Of a stretch of 64,000 nucleotides of DNA, positions 14,320-24,268 are shown piece after piece; position 1 is the first letter of the stretch; every line of letters starts with the position of its first letter. The stretch is taken from contig JAIXQD010000033.1 of NCBI GenBank assembly GCA_027485855.1, forward strand, positions 62,001-126,000, read 5' to 3'. Under the pieces are notes generated by a model. That model ran no database searches. It had not been told where the DNA came from and worked only from the letters and a program-made list of their open reading frames with translations. The position numbers and the translations under genes are program-made. Source of the stretch: Rickettsiales bacterium (GTDB taxonomy: Bacteria > Pseudomonadota > Alphaproteobacteria > G027485855).

Positions 14320-16571
14320 TATATTTCTCCTGCCCTGTCGGCCGATACCACAAAGCTAGACATGACTTTTTTCAGGCCCGCACGCTCAAAAGCAATTTCT
14401 AAGCGATCGCCCTCGGCGCGTCGAATAACGCCATAGCCAAATTTTGTATGAAAAACGCGCTCGCCCACAAGTGGTGATTGATAGCTATCGGCGTCAATGA
14501 CATCGGCCCGCCCTTCAATTTGCTGCTGATAATTTTTGCCATTGCCGCGTGAAAAATTATTGTGGCTTTGATATGACTGAGACCACATCGGTGCAGGCGG
14601 CGACATATGCTGGGTAATTTCGCTGCTTTGTTCTATATGCTCTTTTGGTAGCTCGGCAATAAAACGTGATGGCTGGCAAGTAAGCCACTGGCCGTGCAAT
14701 CGTCTTTGTGTTGCATGCATAACATAAGCACGAGTTTTAGCGCGGGTTAATGCTACATAGGCAAGCCGCCGCTCTTCTTCTAGGCCACGAACGCCGCTTT
14801 CTTCTAGGGTGCGCCGGCTGGGGAACAGCTCTTCTTCCCATCCTGCCAAAAATACATATGAAAACTCTAACCCCTTGGCCGCATGTATGGTCATCAGCGT
14901 CACTTTTGCGACATGATCTTCGCTTGATTGCTCCATCACCAAACTGACATGCTCTAGGAAAGTGGACAGCGTATCAAACTCACTTATGGCATTTACCAGC
15001 TCTTTTAAGTTGTCGATGCGACCGGCCGATTCAACCGATTTATCTGCCTGCAGCATGGCCAAATAGCCAGACTCTTCTAAAACCAGCTCAGTGAGTTCTG
15101 CGGGGGACAAATGCTGCAACTGGTCGCGCCAACGCTGCACACATTGTAAAAAGTTATTCAGTTGCTGCCTTGTTTTAGCACCAATCTCATCGGTGCCGAC
15201 TAGCTGCGCTGTGGCAAAAAGCATGCCCTGACCATATTGGCGAGCAAGCCTGGTTATTTGCTGAAGCGTGGCAGGGCCAACACCGCGCCTTGGTACATTA
15301 ACAATTCTTTCAAAAGCCAAATCATCTTGCGGTTGCAGCACCAAGCGCAAATAAGCCAGCGCATCACGAACCTCTACTCGCTCATAAAATTTTGTGCCGC
15401 CAACAACGCGATAGGGAATTGCAGTTTTTATAAAGCGTTCTTCAAACTCACGGGTTTGCGCGGCTGTTCTGGAGAGAATGGCGATATCGGCCAACGAGAT
15501 ACCACGACGCTGCAGCGATTCAATTTCATCACTCACATAGCGGGCCTCGCTTTCGCCATCCCACAAAGCTCTGACTGAAAGTTTTTCGCCCGCGTCAGCT
15601 TCTGTCCATAATGTTTTGCCTAGCCTTTGCGCATTCTGGGCAATAAGCACCGAGGCGGCTGCTAGAATATGTCCAGTAGAGCGGTAATTTTGCTCAAGCC
15701 GCACAACATAAGCATGCTGAAAATCTTGCTCAAACCGCAAAATGTTACCAATTTCGGCGCCACGCCAACTATAAATTGACTGGTCGTCGTCGCCCACACA
15801 ACAGAGATTTTGATGTTGCTGAGAGAGTAAACGCAACCATAAATATTGAACAAGGTTGGTGTCCTGATATTCATCAACCAAAATATAACGAAAGCGCTGC
15901 TGCAGCTCAGCCAAAACATCGGCATGCTCACGCAGCAATAGCAGATTATATAACAACAAATCGCCAAAATCGCAGGCATTCAGTTCGCGCAGGCGCTGCT
16001 GATATGCCGCGTATAATTGCGGTAACTTACCCTCTACCGCATGTGCGGCATCGGCTTGCTTTGCTTCTTCCGGCTTTATCCCTTTGTCTTTATAACGACT
16101 AATCATCGCCAACACTAAACGGGCGGGCCATTTCTTATCTTCTATATTATGGTCGGCAAGAATTTGCTTTAGCAAACGAAGCTGGTCGGAATCATCCAAT
16201 ATGGTAAAATTTGGTTTTAGCCCAACACGCTCGGCATATTGACGAAGCAAGCGCGCACCAATCGAGTGAAATGTGCCTAAATACCAGCCTTCAGTTGGGC
16301 GCCCCAGCAATTGCCCCACGCGATGCGACATCTCGCGTGCGGCCTTGTTTGTGAAGGTGACCGCTAAAATCTGAAATGGTGTGGCGCGGCCGCTAAAAAG
16401 CAAATTTGCCAAACGTGCTGTTAAAACCTTCGTCTTACCCGTGCCTGCGCCAGCTAAAACTAAAACAGGGCCATCGAGCTTCTCGGCAGCCTCTCTTTGG
16501 CGGGCATTGAGTGCGGCCAAAAAGGGCGGCAAAGTTATAATTTCTGAATGGGTTTCTACAGCGGCGCTCAT
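14319..16571 (-). CDS. uvrD: UvrD/PcrA-type DNA helicase
   Basis: This is a superfamily 1A 3'-5' helicase of nucleotide-excision and mismatch repair. The 750-residue protein shows all the motifs. Motif I is AGAGTGKT (40-47), the Q-motif region is LNARQREAA, and motif II is ILVDEYQDTN. Motif III is VGDDDQSIYSWRGA, motif IV VRLEQNYRS, motif V VTLMTIHAAKGLEFSYVF, and motif VI YVALTRAK. The C-terminal 80 residues end in the PcrA-like GERVFHTKFGYGVIRRAEGD tail segment. It is the first gene of a minus-strand group with prmA and pepP. The diguanylate cyclase on the same strand ends 63 bases upstream. Confidence 0.96.
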   Translation of the reverse strand: MSAAVETHSEIITLPPFLAALNARQREAAEKLDGPVLVLAGAGTGKTKVLTARLANLLFSGRATPFQILAVTFTNKAAREMSHRVGQLLGRPTEGWYLGTFHSIGARLLRQYAERVGLKPNFTILDDSDQLRLLKQILADHNIEDKKWPARLVLAMISRYKDKGIKPEEAKQADAAHAVEGKLPQLYAAYQQRLRELNACDFGDLLLYNLLLLREHADVLAELQQRFRYILVDEYQDTNLVQYLWLRLLSQQHQNLCCVGDDDQSIYSWRGAEIGNILRFEQDFQHAYVVRLEQNYRSTGHILAAASVLIAQNAQRLGKTLWTEADAGEKLSVRALWDGESEARYVSDEIESLQRRGISLADIAILSRTAAQTREFEERFIKTAIPYRVVGGTKFYERVEVRDALAYLRLVLQPQDDLAFERIVNVPRRGVGPATLQQITRLARQYGQGMLFATAQLVGTDEIGAKTRQQLNNFLQCVQRWRDQLQHLSPAELTELVLEESGYLAMLQADKSVESAGRIDNLKELVNAISEFDTLSTFLEHVSLVMEQSSEDHVAKVTLMTIHAAKGLEFSYVFLAGWEEELFPSRRTLEESGVRGLEEERRLAYVALTRAKTRAYVMHATQRRLHGQWLTCQPSRFIAELPKEHIEQSSEITQHMSPPAPMWSQSYQSHNNFSRGNGKNYQQQIEGRADVIDADSYQSPLVGERVFHTKFGYGVIRRAEGDRLEIAFERAGLKKVMSSFVVSADRAGEI

Positions 16572-16634
16572 CTAACAGACTTAGCACGATATGGCCCTAT
16601 CTGCGAGGGGGGTTTTACTAAAAAATGCCCGCCC

Positions 16635-17660
16635 TTAGGGCAGCTCTTGCAACACAACCCGATCGCGCCCTTGTTGCTTGGCCCGGTAAAGGGCGGCATC
16701 GGCTCTGGCAATAAGGTCTTCGGCTTTTTCACCAGAAATATAGGCCGTAAGACCAACAGAAAGCGTTATGCCACCCAAATCTTCATTGCTGGGGCGACGA
16801 ATAATTTTCTTGTTACCAACAATCCGGCGCAAGGCATCGGCAACTTTTGCGGCATCAACCAGCCTTGTTTGTGGCAGCAGAATGGCAAATTCTTCCCCAC
16901 CATAACGCGCCACCATATCCCGCCCCTTCAAGTTTTCAAGCAGGCTACGTGCCACCAATTTAAGCACTTGGTCGCCCACTAAGTGCCCATGCCGATCGTT
17001 AAATCGTTTGAAAAAATCTATATCTAACATCAGCAAACAAAGCGGTTCATTGCGCTCGCTTGCTTCGCTCATTTGTCGCAATATGTCGGCATTAAAAGCC
17101 TTGCGGTTGCCAACGCCGGTCAGCGCGTCAAGCAGGCTCTCTTGCTTAGCCTTATCCAGATTTTGCTTAAGGTCTGCAATCTGACTAAATGAGCCATTAA
17201 GTTGCTGCTGTAGTTTCTGGTTTTGCTCCAGAACCTCACGTGTTTCATGCGTAAGGTGGCCGACCAAGGCGCGCAACTGCTCTACCGAAACATCGCCACC
17301 AAGCGAGTTACTGAAATTGCTTAATTTATCACTGTAGCGCGAGGCCCCACCCTTCATGTCGCCTAAAGTTGCCACCATTTGCCGCAACTCTGTATCTATA
17401 GTCTCTGCGGCATGTGTCAGAATTTCTTGCTGCCGCTGTGAGCCCACATATTTATGATACAAAGCCTCGCAGGTCACCGCACTGATGCCGCCCGACTGCA
17501 AACGCGCTTTTTCCAGGGCTTCAGATAATTCTGGTATCTGGCCAGCCTCATGGGTAAAAAAAACAGCATAAATCTCTGGCGTTGGCGGCAAGCGGCTTTG
17601 CTGAATTTGGGTAAGCGCAGCCTCACTCTGTTTTGATATTTGCAGCAAAATATCAGACAT
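16635..17660 (-). CDS. Diguanylate cyclase (GGDEF domain)
   Basis: The 341-residue cytoplasmic protein probably makes cyclic di-GMP from two GTP. The N-terminal half is helical with no membrane segment; part of it (PPTPEIYAVFFTHEAG onward) resembles helical sensor regions seen before GGDEF domains. Residues 140-175 look like coiled coil. The GGDEF domain (about 175-341) has DALTGVGNRKAF, DIDFFKRFNDRHGH and an intact active loop GGEEF at 254-258. The inhibitory site that should read RxxD just before it reads KGRD, so product feedback may be weak. The start is supported by GGTGGAG a few bases upstream. Confidence 0.9.
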   Translation of the reverse strand: MSDILLQISKQSEAALTQIQQSRLPPTPEIYAVFFTHEAGQIPELSEALEKARLQSGGISAVTCEALYHKYVGSQRQQEILTHAAETIDTELRQMVATLGDMKGGASRYSDKLSNFSNSLGGDVSVEQLRALVGHLTHETREVLEQNQKLQQQLNGSFSQIADLKQNLDKAKQESLLDALTGVGNRKAFNADILRQMSEASERNEPLCLLMLDIDFFKRFNDRHGHLVGDQVLKLVARSLLENLKGRDMVARYGGEEFAILLPQTRLVDAAKVADALRRIVGNKKIIRRPSNEDLGGITLSVGLTAYISGEKAEDLIARADAALYRAKQQGRDRVVLQELP

Positions 17661-17756
17661 ATTTATTCTCCACCAATCTAGAGCCCGCCTTGAAAGTGAC
17701 AGACCATGCTAGCTGATAAAGTTTAAAATAGCTTAACACTCTCTAAGGCACAGTCA

Positions 17757-20700
17757 TTAAACAGAAAAATAACGTGCGCCCGGGTGGTGCAAGATGATGG
17801 CTGAGGTTGACTGCTCTGGATGCAGCTGAAATTCGTCAGATAGCGCAATGCCGATTTTTTCGGCTTCAAGCCATTGTAGAATTAATTCCTGATCTTCAAG
17901 ACGCGGGCAGGCAGGATAACCAAAAGAATAGCGACTGCCACGATAGCCTTGCTGCAAAAGCTTATCCATCTCGCGGGCATCCTCTGTGGAAAAACCCAGC
18001 TCACTACGAACACGCGCATGGACATACTCTGCCAAAGCCTCGGTCAGCTCAACCCCAAGGCCATGCAAATAAAGGTAATCTTGGTAACGATTGGCGGCAA
18101 ACCAATCGCGGGCAATATCGGCCACGCGCTGCCCCATGGTCACCACTTGCAAGCCCAAAACATCGCGCTGCGGATCGGCAATATCTTTTACATAATCGAC
18201 TATACTTATACGCTCACCATCTGCTTGACGCGGCAAATGAAAACGCCCAATTTCTTTTTGGTGATTATCGGGCGCAAAAACCACCAAATCATCAGCGTCG
18301 CCCGCGCACGGCCAATATCCATAAGCGGCCTGCGGCTGAACAATATTTTCAGCCTCTACCTCACGTAATAGCCTCAACAATAAAGGGCGCAACTCTTGCT
18401 TGGCCCAACCCAGAAAATCTTCAAAGCTGCGGCCATCTTTGCGATAACCCCATTGCAATTGGAACAACATGCGCTCGTTTAAATATGGCAAAATCGTTTT
18501 AATCGGCACATGTTCTAAATTTTTTGCACCCCAAAATGGCGGCGCTGGCACAGCTACAGTATTTTCCAAACGCCGTTGCCGCGCCTGCTCGGGCGTGAAG
18601 GGCAGCGCTGCAGAGGTAGCCGCCTGTCCCAATATGCGCTTAGTGTTTTTGCTGCGCCCCTGACGCTTCGCCTGCACCGCAGCCAAATAATCGTCGAACG
18701 TCTTTGCCATAACCCGATTCATTAAGGTTAGGCCGTCAAAGGCATCGCCTGCATAAGCAACGCGGCCAGAGCCATAAGCTGCCACACATTCATCTTCAAC
18801 ATAGCTGCGCGTTAAGGCGGCGCCGCCCAACAAAACCGGGACGGATAAACCCTCCCGTGACATTTCTTCAAGGTTCTCGCGCATAATCACTGTCGATTTT
18901 ACCAGCAAGCCCGACATACCGACAGCATCTGCCGCATGCTCGCGCGCAGCATGAATAATGCTCACTATCGGCTGCTTAATGCCAAGATTAATCACCTTAT
19001 AGCCATTATTGGTCAGGATAATATCAACAAGATTTTTGCCGATATCATGGACATCACCCTTAACCGTAGCCAAAACAATAGTGCCCTTATTTTGTCCATC
19101 TGCTTTTTCCATTAATGGCTCAAGAAAAGCCACGGCCGATTTCATTGTTTCAGCCGATTGCAGCACAAAGGGGAGCTGCATTTTGCCGCTGGCAAACAAA
19201 TCACCAACAACTTTCATACCATCAAGCAAAAGATCATTGATAATGGCTAGCGGCTGGTAATTTATCAAAGCTTGGCGCAAATCATCTTCTAGGCCATTAC
19301 GATCACCATCAACAATACGCTGCTTAAGCACCTCTTCAATTGTGTCTGGCCTGGTCTTAGCTGCTTGCTTTACGGCAGTGCGCCCCATGAACAGCGCAAT
19401 AAATGCTTGTAGCGGGTCATAGCCCTCTTTGCGGCGGTCAAAAATCAAATCTTCGGCAATGCTAATTTCTTCGGCGGTCAGTTTGTGCAACGGCAATATT
19501 TTTGAGAAATGAACAATGGCCCCTGTAAGGCCAGCTTTTAAAGCATGGTCTAAATAAACCGAGTTTAAAACATGACGAGCCGCGGGAGAGAGGCCAAACG
19601 ATATATTAGATAGGCCCAAAATAATTTGGCATTGCGGCATTGCCTGAGCAATCAGCGAAATGCCTGATAGAGTTTCAATACCGAGCTTACGATCATCTTC
19701 ATTGCCCGTGGCAACGGTAAATGTCAGCGGGTCAAACAATAAATCCTGAGGGGGCAAACCATATTCTTCAACTGCCAGACGGTAAAGCCTGTGCGCAATG
19801 CTCAGCTTACGCTCGGCCGTTTTGGCCATGCCCTCTTCGTCAATTGTCAGCGCAATAACGGCACAGCCAAATTTGCGCGCTAAAGCCAGCCTTTGTCGTG
19901 CTGGCTCTTCGCCATCTTCAAAGTTAATTGAATTGATGATGGCTTTGCCACCATGAAGGCGCAAGGCTTGCTCGAGCACCGGTAACTCGGTTGAATCAAT
20001 AACCAGCGGTGCATTAATGCTGGCCGTGAAGCGCTTCACCACCTCATTCATTTCGGCAACTTCATCACGGCCGACAAAGGCTGTGCAAATATCTAATGCA
20101 TTCGAGCCTTCGCGCATCTGCTCGCGCCCCATTTGCACACAGCCATCCCAATCATGCTGCTCTTGCAACTGGCGCCAATGCTTACTGCCATTAGCATTGC
20201 AGCGCTCGCCAATAGAAAAATAAGAATTTTCTTGGCGCAAAGGCGTTGCAGCATAGAGCGACGCCACCATTGGTTGCCACACAACCGTGCGCGACCTTAC
20301 CGCTGGCCGCAAAGCCGAGCCCGCACGTTTCCGCAACATCTGATCGAGCGCAGCAATATGCTCTGGCGTGGTGCCACAGCAACCGCCAATAAATGCCAGC
20401 CCGTCTTCTTCAACAAATCGCTCAAGCCATTGGCACATCTCTTGCGCAGACAGCGGGTAGCGGGTCTTACCATTGACCAACTCGGGCAAGCCCGCATTGG
20501 GCTGACAGGAAATTAAACCATCCCAATTTTGCGCAAGCCAACGAATATGCTCGGCCATTTCACGCGGGCCAGTTGCACAATTAAGCCCCAAAAGTGGTAC
20601 ATCCATTGCACGAATAACGGCAGCCGCCGCAGTCATATCACTGCCAACCAACATGCTGCCGGTGGCCTCAATAGTGACCTGCACTAAAATGGGTACATCG

Positions 20701-21248
20701 CTATGGGCTGCTTTATTAGCTAATTTACACGCGTTAACTGCCGCCTTCACCTGCAATAGATCTTGGCAAGTCTCAATTAAAAATGCATCAACCTTGCCAG
20801 CCAGCAAGCCCTTTGCCTGAATAACTAACGCAGCCTCTAACGTATCATAATCCACATGCCCCAAACTTGGCAGGCGCGTGCCTGGGCCAATTGAGCCCGC
20901 AACATAACGCGGCCTATCTTGCGGCATTTGCTCAATGGCTTCATGGGCAATCTCGGCCGCTTTGCGGTTTATTTCTTCGGCTTTGTTGGCCAAATCAAAT
21001 TCGGCCAAAGTTAAAGGAGAGCCGCCAAAACTATTGGTTTCTAAAACGTCAGCGCCAGCACGCAAATAATTGAGATGAATGTCACGAACAATATCTGGCC
21101 GCGATAGGTTGAGAATATCGGTGCAATTTTCATTGCCCCAATAGTCTTTGTCGGTATCAAGAGATTGAGCCTGCACAAGGCTGCCCATGCCGCCATCACA
21201 GAGCAGCGTTTGCTGGCGCAACATTTCAAGCAAAAGGGGCTTACTCAT
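17757..21248 (-). CDS. metH: Cobalamin-dependent methionine synthase
   Basis: MetH transfers the methyl group of 5-methyltetrahydrofolate to homocysteine via B12. The approximately 1163-residue protein has all four modules. The homocysteine domain has zinc cysteines in GLNCATGP and IGGCCGTTPEH. The pterin domain begins at SIGERCNANGSKHWR. The B12 domain has the ligand histidine in DVHDIGKN. The C-terminal activation domain includes LHGLGVELTEALAEYVH and RYSFGYPACPRLEDQ. The start is set at the ATG at 21246-21248, which overlaps the metF stop as ATGA; a TTG at 21287 would overlap by 43 bases. MetF supplies its methyl donor, so metF-metH is a functional operon. Confidence 0.97.
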   Translation of the reverse strand: MSKPLLLEMLRQQTLLCDGGMGSLVQAQSLDTDKDYWGNENCTDILNLSRPDIVRDIHLNYLRAGADVLETNSFGGSPLTLAEFDLANKAEEINRKAAEIAHEAIEQMPQDRPRYVAGSIGPGTRLPSLGHVDYDTLEAALVIQAKGLLAGKVDAFLIETCQDLLQVKAAVNACKLANKAAHSDVPILVQVTIEATGSMLVGSDMTAAAAVIRAMDVPLLGLNCATGPREMAEHIRWLAQNWDGLISCQPNAGLPELVNGKTRYPLSAQEMCQWLERFVEEDGLAFIGGCCGTTPEHIAALDQMLRKRAGSALRPAVRSRTVVWQPMVASLYAATPLRQENSYFSIGERCNANGSKHWRQLQEQHDWDGCVQMGREQMREGSNALDICTAFVGRDEVAEMNEVVKRFTASINAPLVIDSTELPVLEQALRLHGGKAIINSINFEDGEEPARQRLALARKFGCAVIALTIDEEGMAKTAERKLSIAHRLYRLAVEEYGLPPQDLLFDPLTFTVATGNEDDRKLGIETLSGISLIAQAMPQCQIILGLSNISFGLSPAARHVLNSVYLDHALKAGLTGAIVHFSKILPLHKLTAEEISIAEDLIFDRRKEGYDPLQAFIALFMGRTAVKQAAKTRPDTIEEVLKQRIVDGDRNGLEDDLRQALINYQPLAIINDLLLDGMKVVGDLFASGKMQLPFVLQSAETMKSAVAFLEPLMEKADGQNKGTIVLATVKGDVHDIGKNLVDIILTNNGYKVINLGIKQPIVSIIHAAREHAADAVGMSGLLVKSTVIMRENLEEMSREGLSVPVLLGGAALTRSYVEDECVAAYGSGRVAYAGDAFDGLTLMNRVMAKTFDDYLAAVQAKRQGRSKNTKRILGQAATSAALPFTPEQARQRRLENTVAVPAPPFWGAKNLEHVPIKTILPYLNERMLFQLQWGYRKDGRSFEDFLGWAKQELRPLLLRLLREVEAENIVQPQAAYGYWPCAGDADDLVVFAPDNHQKEIGRFHLPRQADGERISIVDYVKDIADPQRDVLGLQVVTMGQRVADIARDWFAANRYQDYLYLHGLGVELTEALAEYVHARVRSELGFSTEDAREMDKLLQQGYRGSRYSFGYPACPRLEDQELILQWLEAEKIGIALSDEFQLHPEQSTSAIILHHPGARYFSV

Positions 21249-22099
21249 GCGGGCAATACTTTGGCTCTTACGCCCAACATATGACAAATGGCCAGAGTTA
21301 AATCTGCCCGATTAAGCGTATAGAAATGCAAATCACTAACACCCTCTGCACATAATTGCTGGCACTGCTCTGTTGCCAAAACCGCCGATATCAGCGGCCT
21401 TATTTCAGCTTCTTCATTAAGGCCCTCAAACTGATTGGCCACCCTTGGTGGAATTCTTGCGCCGCATTTTTGCGCAAAATCTACAGTGCGCTGAAAATTT
21501 GTAATCGGCAATATGCCTGGCACCAACGGCACAGTAATGCCCGCTCGCACCGCCATGTCTCTAAAGCGCAAAAATACCTCATTATCAAAGAAAAACTGGG
21601 TAATTGCGCGCGTGGCGCCGGCATCAATTTTTCGTTTTAAATTATCAAGGTCGGCTTCAAAGCTTGCGGCCTCTGGGTGTTTCTCTGGATAGGCCGCCAC
21701 ACTTATTTCAAACGGCGCAAGGGCTTGCAACCCGCCAACTAAATCTGCCGCATAAGCATAACCATCGGCATGGGGCCGATATATACCATCTTGTGCGGGG
21801 GCATCGCCGCGTAATGCCACAATGTGCCTAATTCCAGATTGCCAGTAATGCTGGGCGATACTGTTAATCTCTGCCCTATCAGCACCAACACAGGTGAGGT
21901 GAGCTGCGGCCGCAAGGCCAAGCTCATTTTGCAGGCGCAAAACGGTTTCATGTGTACGGTCACGCGTTGTGCCGCCCGCCCCATAAGTTACCGAGACAAA
22001 TTTTGGCGCCAAGGGCGCAAGCCTAGCCGCGGCCTGCCACAGGCTTTCGGCCAGTTTTTCTGACTTAGGGGGGAAAAACTCAAAACTAACGTTCAACAT
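21245..22099 (-). CDS. metF: 5,10-methylenetetrahydrofolate reductase
   Basis: MetF reduces methylenetetrahydrofolate to 5-methyltetrahydrofolate with FAD and NADH. The 284-residue TIM-barrel enzyme has the N-terminal SFEFFPPKSEKLAESLW, the loop VSVTYGAGGTTRDRTHETV, HLTCVGADRAEI, HIVALRGDAP, and the folate/FAD segment ITQFFFDNEVFLRF. Its length is normal. It lies directly upstream of metH with a 4-base overlap and is divergent from hemA across 107 bases. I looked for a SAM riboswitch in that gap and saw none. Confidence 0.96.
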   Translation of the reverse strand: MLNVSFEFFPPKSEKLAESLWQAAARLAPLAPKFVSVTYGAGGTTRDRTHETVLRLQNELGLAAAAHLTCVGADRAEINSIAQHYWQSGIRHIVALRGDAPAQDGIYRPHADGYAYAADLVGGLQALAPFEISVAAYPEKHPEAASFEADLDNLKRKIDAGATRAITQFFFDNEVFLRFRDMAVRAGITVPLVPGILPITNFQRTVDFAQKCGARIPPRVANQFEGLNEEAEIRPLISAVLATEQCQQLCAEGVSDLHFYTLNRADLTLAICHMLGVRAKVLPA

Positions 22100-22145
22100 T
22101 TATCATTTTCCACTTAAAATATTAAAACAACCGATAAGTTTTCAC

Positions 22146-22173
22146 TTGGTAAATGAATTACTCGTGATAATAT
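22146..22173 (+). promoter_or_regulatory. Possible hemA promoter
   Basis: TTGGTA (22146-22151) and TAATAT (22168-22173) are separated by 16 bases. Each matches the sigma70 consensus at four of six positions. They lie 34 bases before the hemA ATG in the metF/hemA divergent gap. The match is tentative. Confidence 0.3.
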
Positions 22174-22206
22174 GCTGAACGTCGCGCAACACAAAACCGA
22201 ATTCGC

Positions 22207-23412
22207 ATGGATTATCAACTTTTTTTCTCAAAATTGCGGCAAAAACTTAAAAATGAGGGTCGCTACCGTTATTTTGCCGAGCTGAGCCGTGCGCCTGGAC
22301 AAGCGCCGACAGCGCAGCATCATGGTGAGAAAAAACCGGTAACAGTGTGGTGCAGTAACGACTATCTCGGCATGGGCCAAAATCCGGAAATTATTACGGC
22401 CATGCATAAAGCCTTAGATGCCTATGGCGCTGGCGCTGGCGGCACACGCAATATATCGGGCACACATTTTGAGCATGCCGCGCTTGAGCAACAATTAGCC
22501 CATTGGCACAACAAAGAGCGCGCTTTGTTATTCAGCTCGGGCTATGTTGCTAATGATGCAGCATTATCCACACTTGGCCGCCTGCTGCCAGATTGCGTGA
22601 TTTTTTCTGATGCGGGCAACCATGCCTCAATGATACAGGGAATTCGGCATAGTGGGGCAGAGCGCCACATCTTCAAACATAATGATTGCGCGCATCTGCG
22701 TCAGCTCCTTGCAGCAACCGACCCCAACCGACCCAAAATAATTGCCTTTGAATCCGTCTATTCAATGGATGGGGATTTTTCTCCTATTGCCGACATTGTT
22801 GAGCTTGCTAAGCAATATAACGCGCTCACCTACCTAGACGAGGTGCATGGCGTTGGCCTTTATGGTGATACGGGCGCTGGTCTTGCTCAACAAATGGGCT
22901 GCATGGACGAGATTGACATTATTGAAGGCACTTTAGGCAAAGCCATCGGCCTTTTTGGTGGCTATATCGCCGGCAGCGACCTCTTGGTTGATGCTCTGCG
23001 CAGCTGCGCTAGCGGCTTTATTTTTACCACAGCGTTGCCACCCATTATCGCGGCAGGCGCAAGAACCAGCATTAGCATTTTACAACAAGCACAGACTTTA
23101 AGAGCTAAACATAAGTCCGCTGTGCAACTCACACGCAACGCACTAAGCGAAGCGGGCGTTTCTACGCTGGCCAACCAAAGCCATATTGTCCCCGTAATAA
23201 TTGGCAATGCCGAAAAATGCAGCCAAATATCAAAAATCCTGCTGAGCGATTATAACTTATACCTCCAGCCGATAAATTATCCGACTGTTGCAGTTGGCAG
23301 TGAACGTTTCAGACTGACGCCCAGCCCGCACCATTCCGAAACAGATATAGATTTCCTTGCGCACGCCTTCAAAGAAATCGCAGAAAAATTTAAAATTCTT
23401 GCTGCGGCCTAA
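22207..23412 (+). CDS. hemA: 5-aminolevulinate synthase (C4 pathway)
   Basis: ALAS condenses glycine and succinyl-CoA to 5-aminolevulinate, the first step of heme synthesis in alphaproteobacteria. The 401-residue PLP enzyme has [52 protein letters not shown], and the cofactor-holding aspartate in [13 protein letters not shown]. The PLP lysine is in [14 protein letters not shown]; most family members have GTLAKA there, a minor change that keeps the lysine. The enzyme is a good lineage marker. The gene is monocistronic or heads a short unit with the downstream degenerate signalling gene 72 bases later. Confidence 0.96.
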   Translation: MDYQLFFSKLRQKLKNEGRYRYFAELSRAPGQAPTAQHHGEKKPVTVWCSNDYLGMGQNPEIITAMHKALDAYGAGAGGTRNISGTHFEHAALEQQLAHWHNKERALLFSSGYVANDAALSTLGRLLPDCVIFSDAGNHASMIQGIRHSGAERHIFKHNDCAHLRQLLAATDPNRPKIIAFESVYSMDGDFSPIADIVELAKQYNALTYLDEVHGVGLYGDTGAGLAQQMGCMDEIDIIEGTLGKAIGLFGGYIAGSDLLVDALRSCASGFIFTTALPPIIAAGARTSISILQQAQTLRAKHKSAVQLTRNALSEAGVSTLANQSHIVPVIIGNAEKCSQISKILLSDYNLYLQPINYPTVAVGSERFRLTPSPHHSETDIDFLAHAFKEIAEKFKILAAA

Positions 23413-23484
23413 ACGGCACAATAAGCAATCTTTAATGTCCTAAACATATGCTGTGATATTAAATTTTGCCTACAAGGATAACCA

Positions 23485-24240
23485 ATGAGCACAAAAAACT
23501 ACGACAGTGCCGAACATCTTGAGTTCCGTGATGAAGTGCACGACCGCATTGGCCTCATTCAAAATACCTTAGAAAAATTACGCACCGCGCAATTAACGCA
23601 AACTGACGCAACAACTATTTTGCGCAAAACCGCGCAAGCTTTGAAAGGTTGCGGCGCGTCCTATGGTCATGGGATTTTCCAACATGTTGCACAAAGATTG
23701 GAACAATATTTAGAGGGTATTGAAGGCCTTGGCGGCAGAGCCTATGACGACATTATCGCCTATACAGATTGCTTAAACAAACTGGCCGAAAATAACAATC
23801 AGCCCAACCCTGAAGAGGCGGCCGAAATAGTCCGCCTGCTGCCGACGCGCTATGAATTTAACGAGCGTGATGTTGAAGTGAGGCGTGTAGAAATTATGTT
23901 GGTTACCCCATCCAAGGTGGTTGCCAAAAAAGTGAGCGATGAGCTGCTAGCCTGTGGCTACCGCCCATTAGTTTTACACGACCCCATTGAGGCGCTGGCG
24001 ACAGCCTTGCGGGTTAAGCCGCAAATGGTCATTGTCTCGCCGGTGATGGAGCCCTTATCTGGCATTGACCTTTTGCGGGCTTTGCGCAGCATCAGCACAA
24101 CACAAGACCTGCCCTTGGCTGTTTTAACCAGCAGCGACGCCGACAATAAGCTGGCCGTGCCCGATAAAGCGGCCATCATTCATGTATCCAGCTTTGGCGA
24201 TGATTTTGCCGCTGCTGTTGCACATTTTGCTCTAGCATAA
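23485..24240 (+). CDS. Degenerate Hpt-receiver protein (pseudo-signalling)
   Basis: The 251-residue soluble protein has an N-terminal helical bundle like an Hpt domain and a C-terminal CheY-like fold. In both, the phosphorylation residues are missing. The Hpt core motif reads AQALKGCGASYG, with Gln51 where the histidine should be. In the receiver the beta1 acidic pair is replaced (IMLVTPSK). The phospho-acceptor position is Ser185 in VIVSPVMEPLSG, and no conserved Lys is seen near HVSSFGDD. I infer a phosphorylation-independent scaffold or partner-binding protein. AAGGAT precedes the ATG at a good distance. The gene lies directly upstream of secF, without an obvious functional link. Confidence 0.65.
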   Translation: MSTKNYDSAEHLEFRDEVHDRIGLIQNTLEKLRTAQLTQTDATTILRKTAQALKGCGASYGHGIFQHVAQRLEQYLEGIEGLGGRAYDDIIAYTDCLNKLAENNNQPNPEEAAEIVRLLPTRYEFNERDVEVRRVEIMLVTPSKVVAKKVSDELLACGYRPLVLHDPIEALATALRVKPQMVIVSPVMEPLSGIDLLRALRSISTTQDLPLAVLTSSDADNKLAVPDKAAIIHVSSFGDDFAAAVAHFALA

Positions 24241-24268
24241 AATAGCAAGCTTGGTTAAAGTCGCACCC

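Noticed and set aside
21249..21287. Extended metH start at a TTG
   Set aside because: It would overlap metF by 43 bases; the ATG at 21248 gives a 4-base ATGA overlap and a normal N-terminus.
22100..22206. SAM riboswitch before metF-metH
   Set aside because: No SAM-II or other known SAM riboswitch pattern could be drawn; the gap is short and AT-rich.
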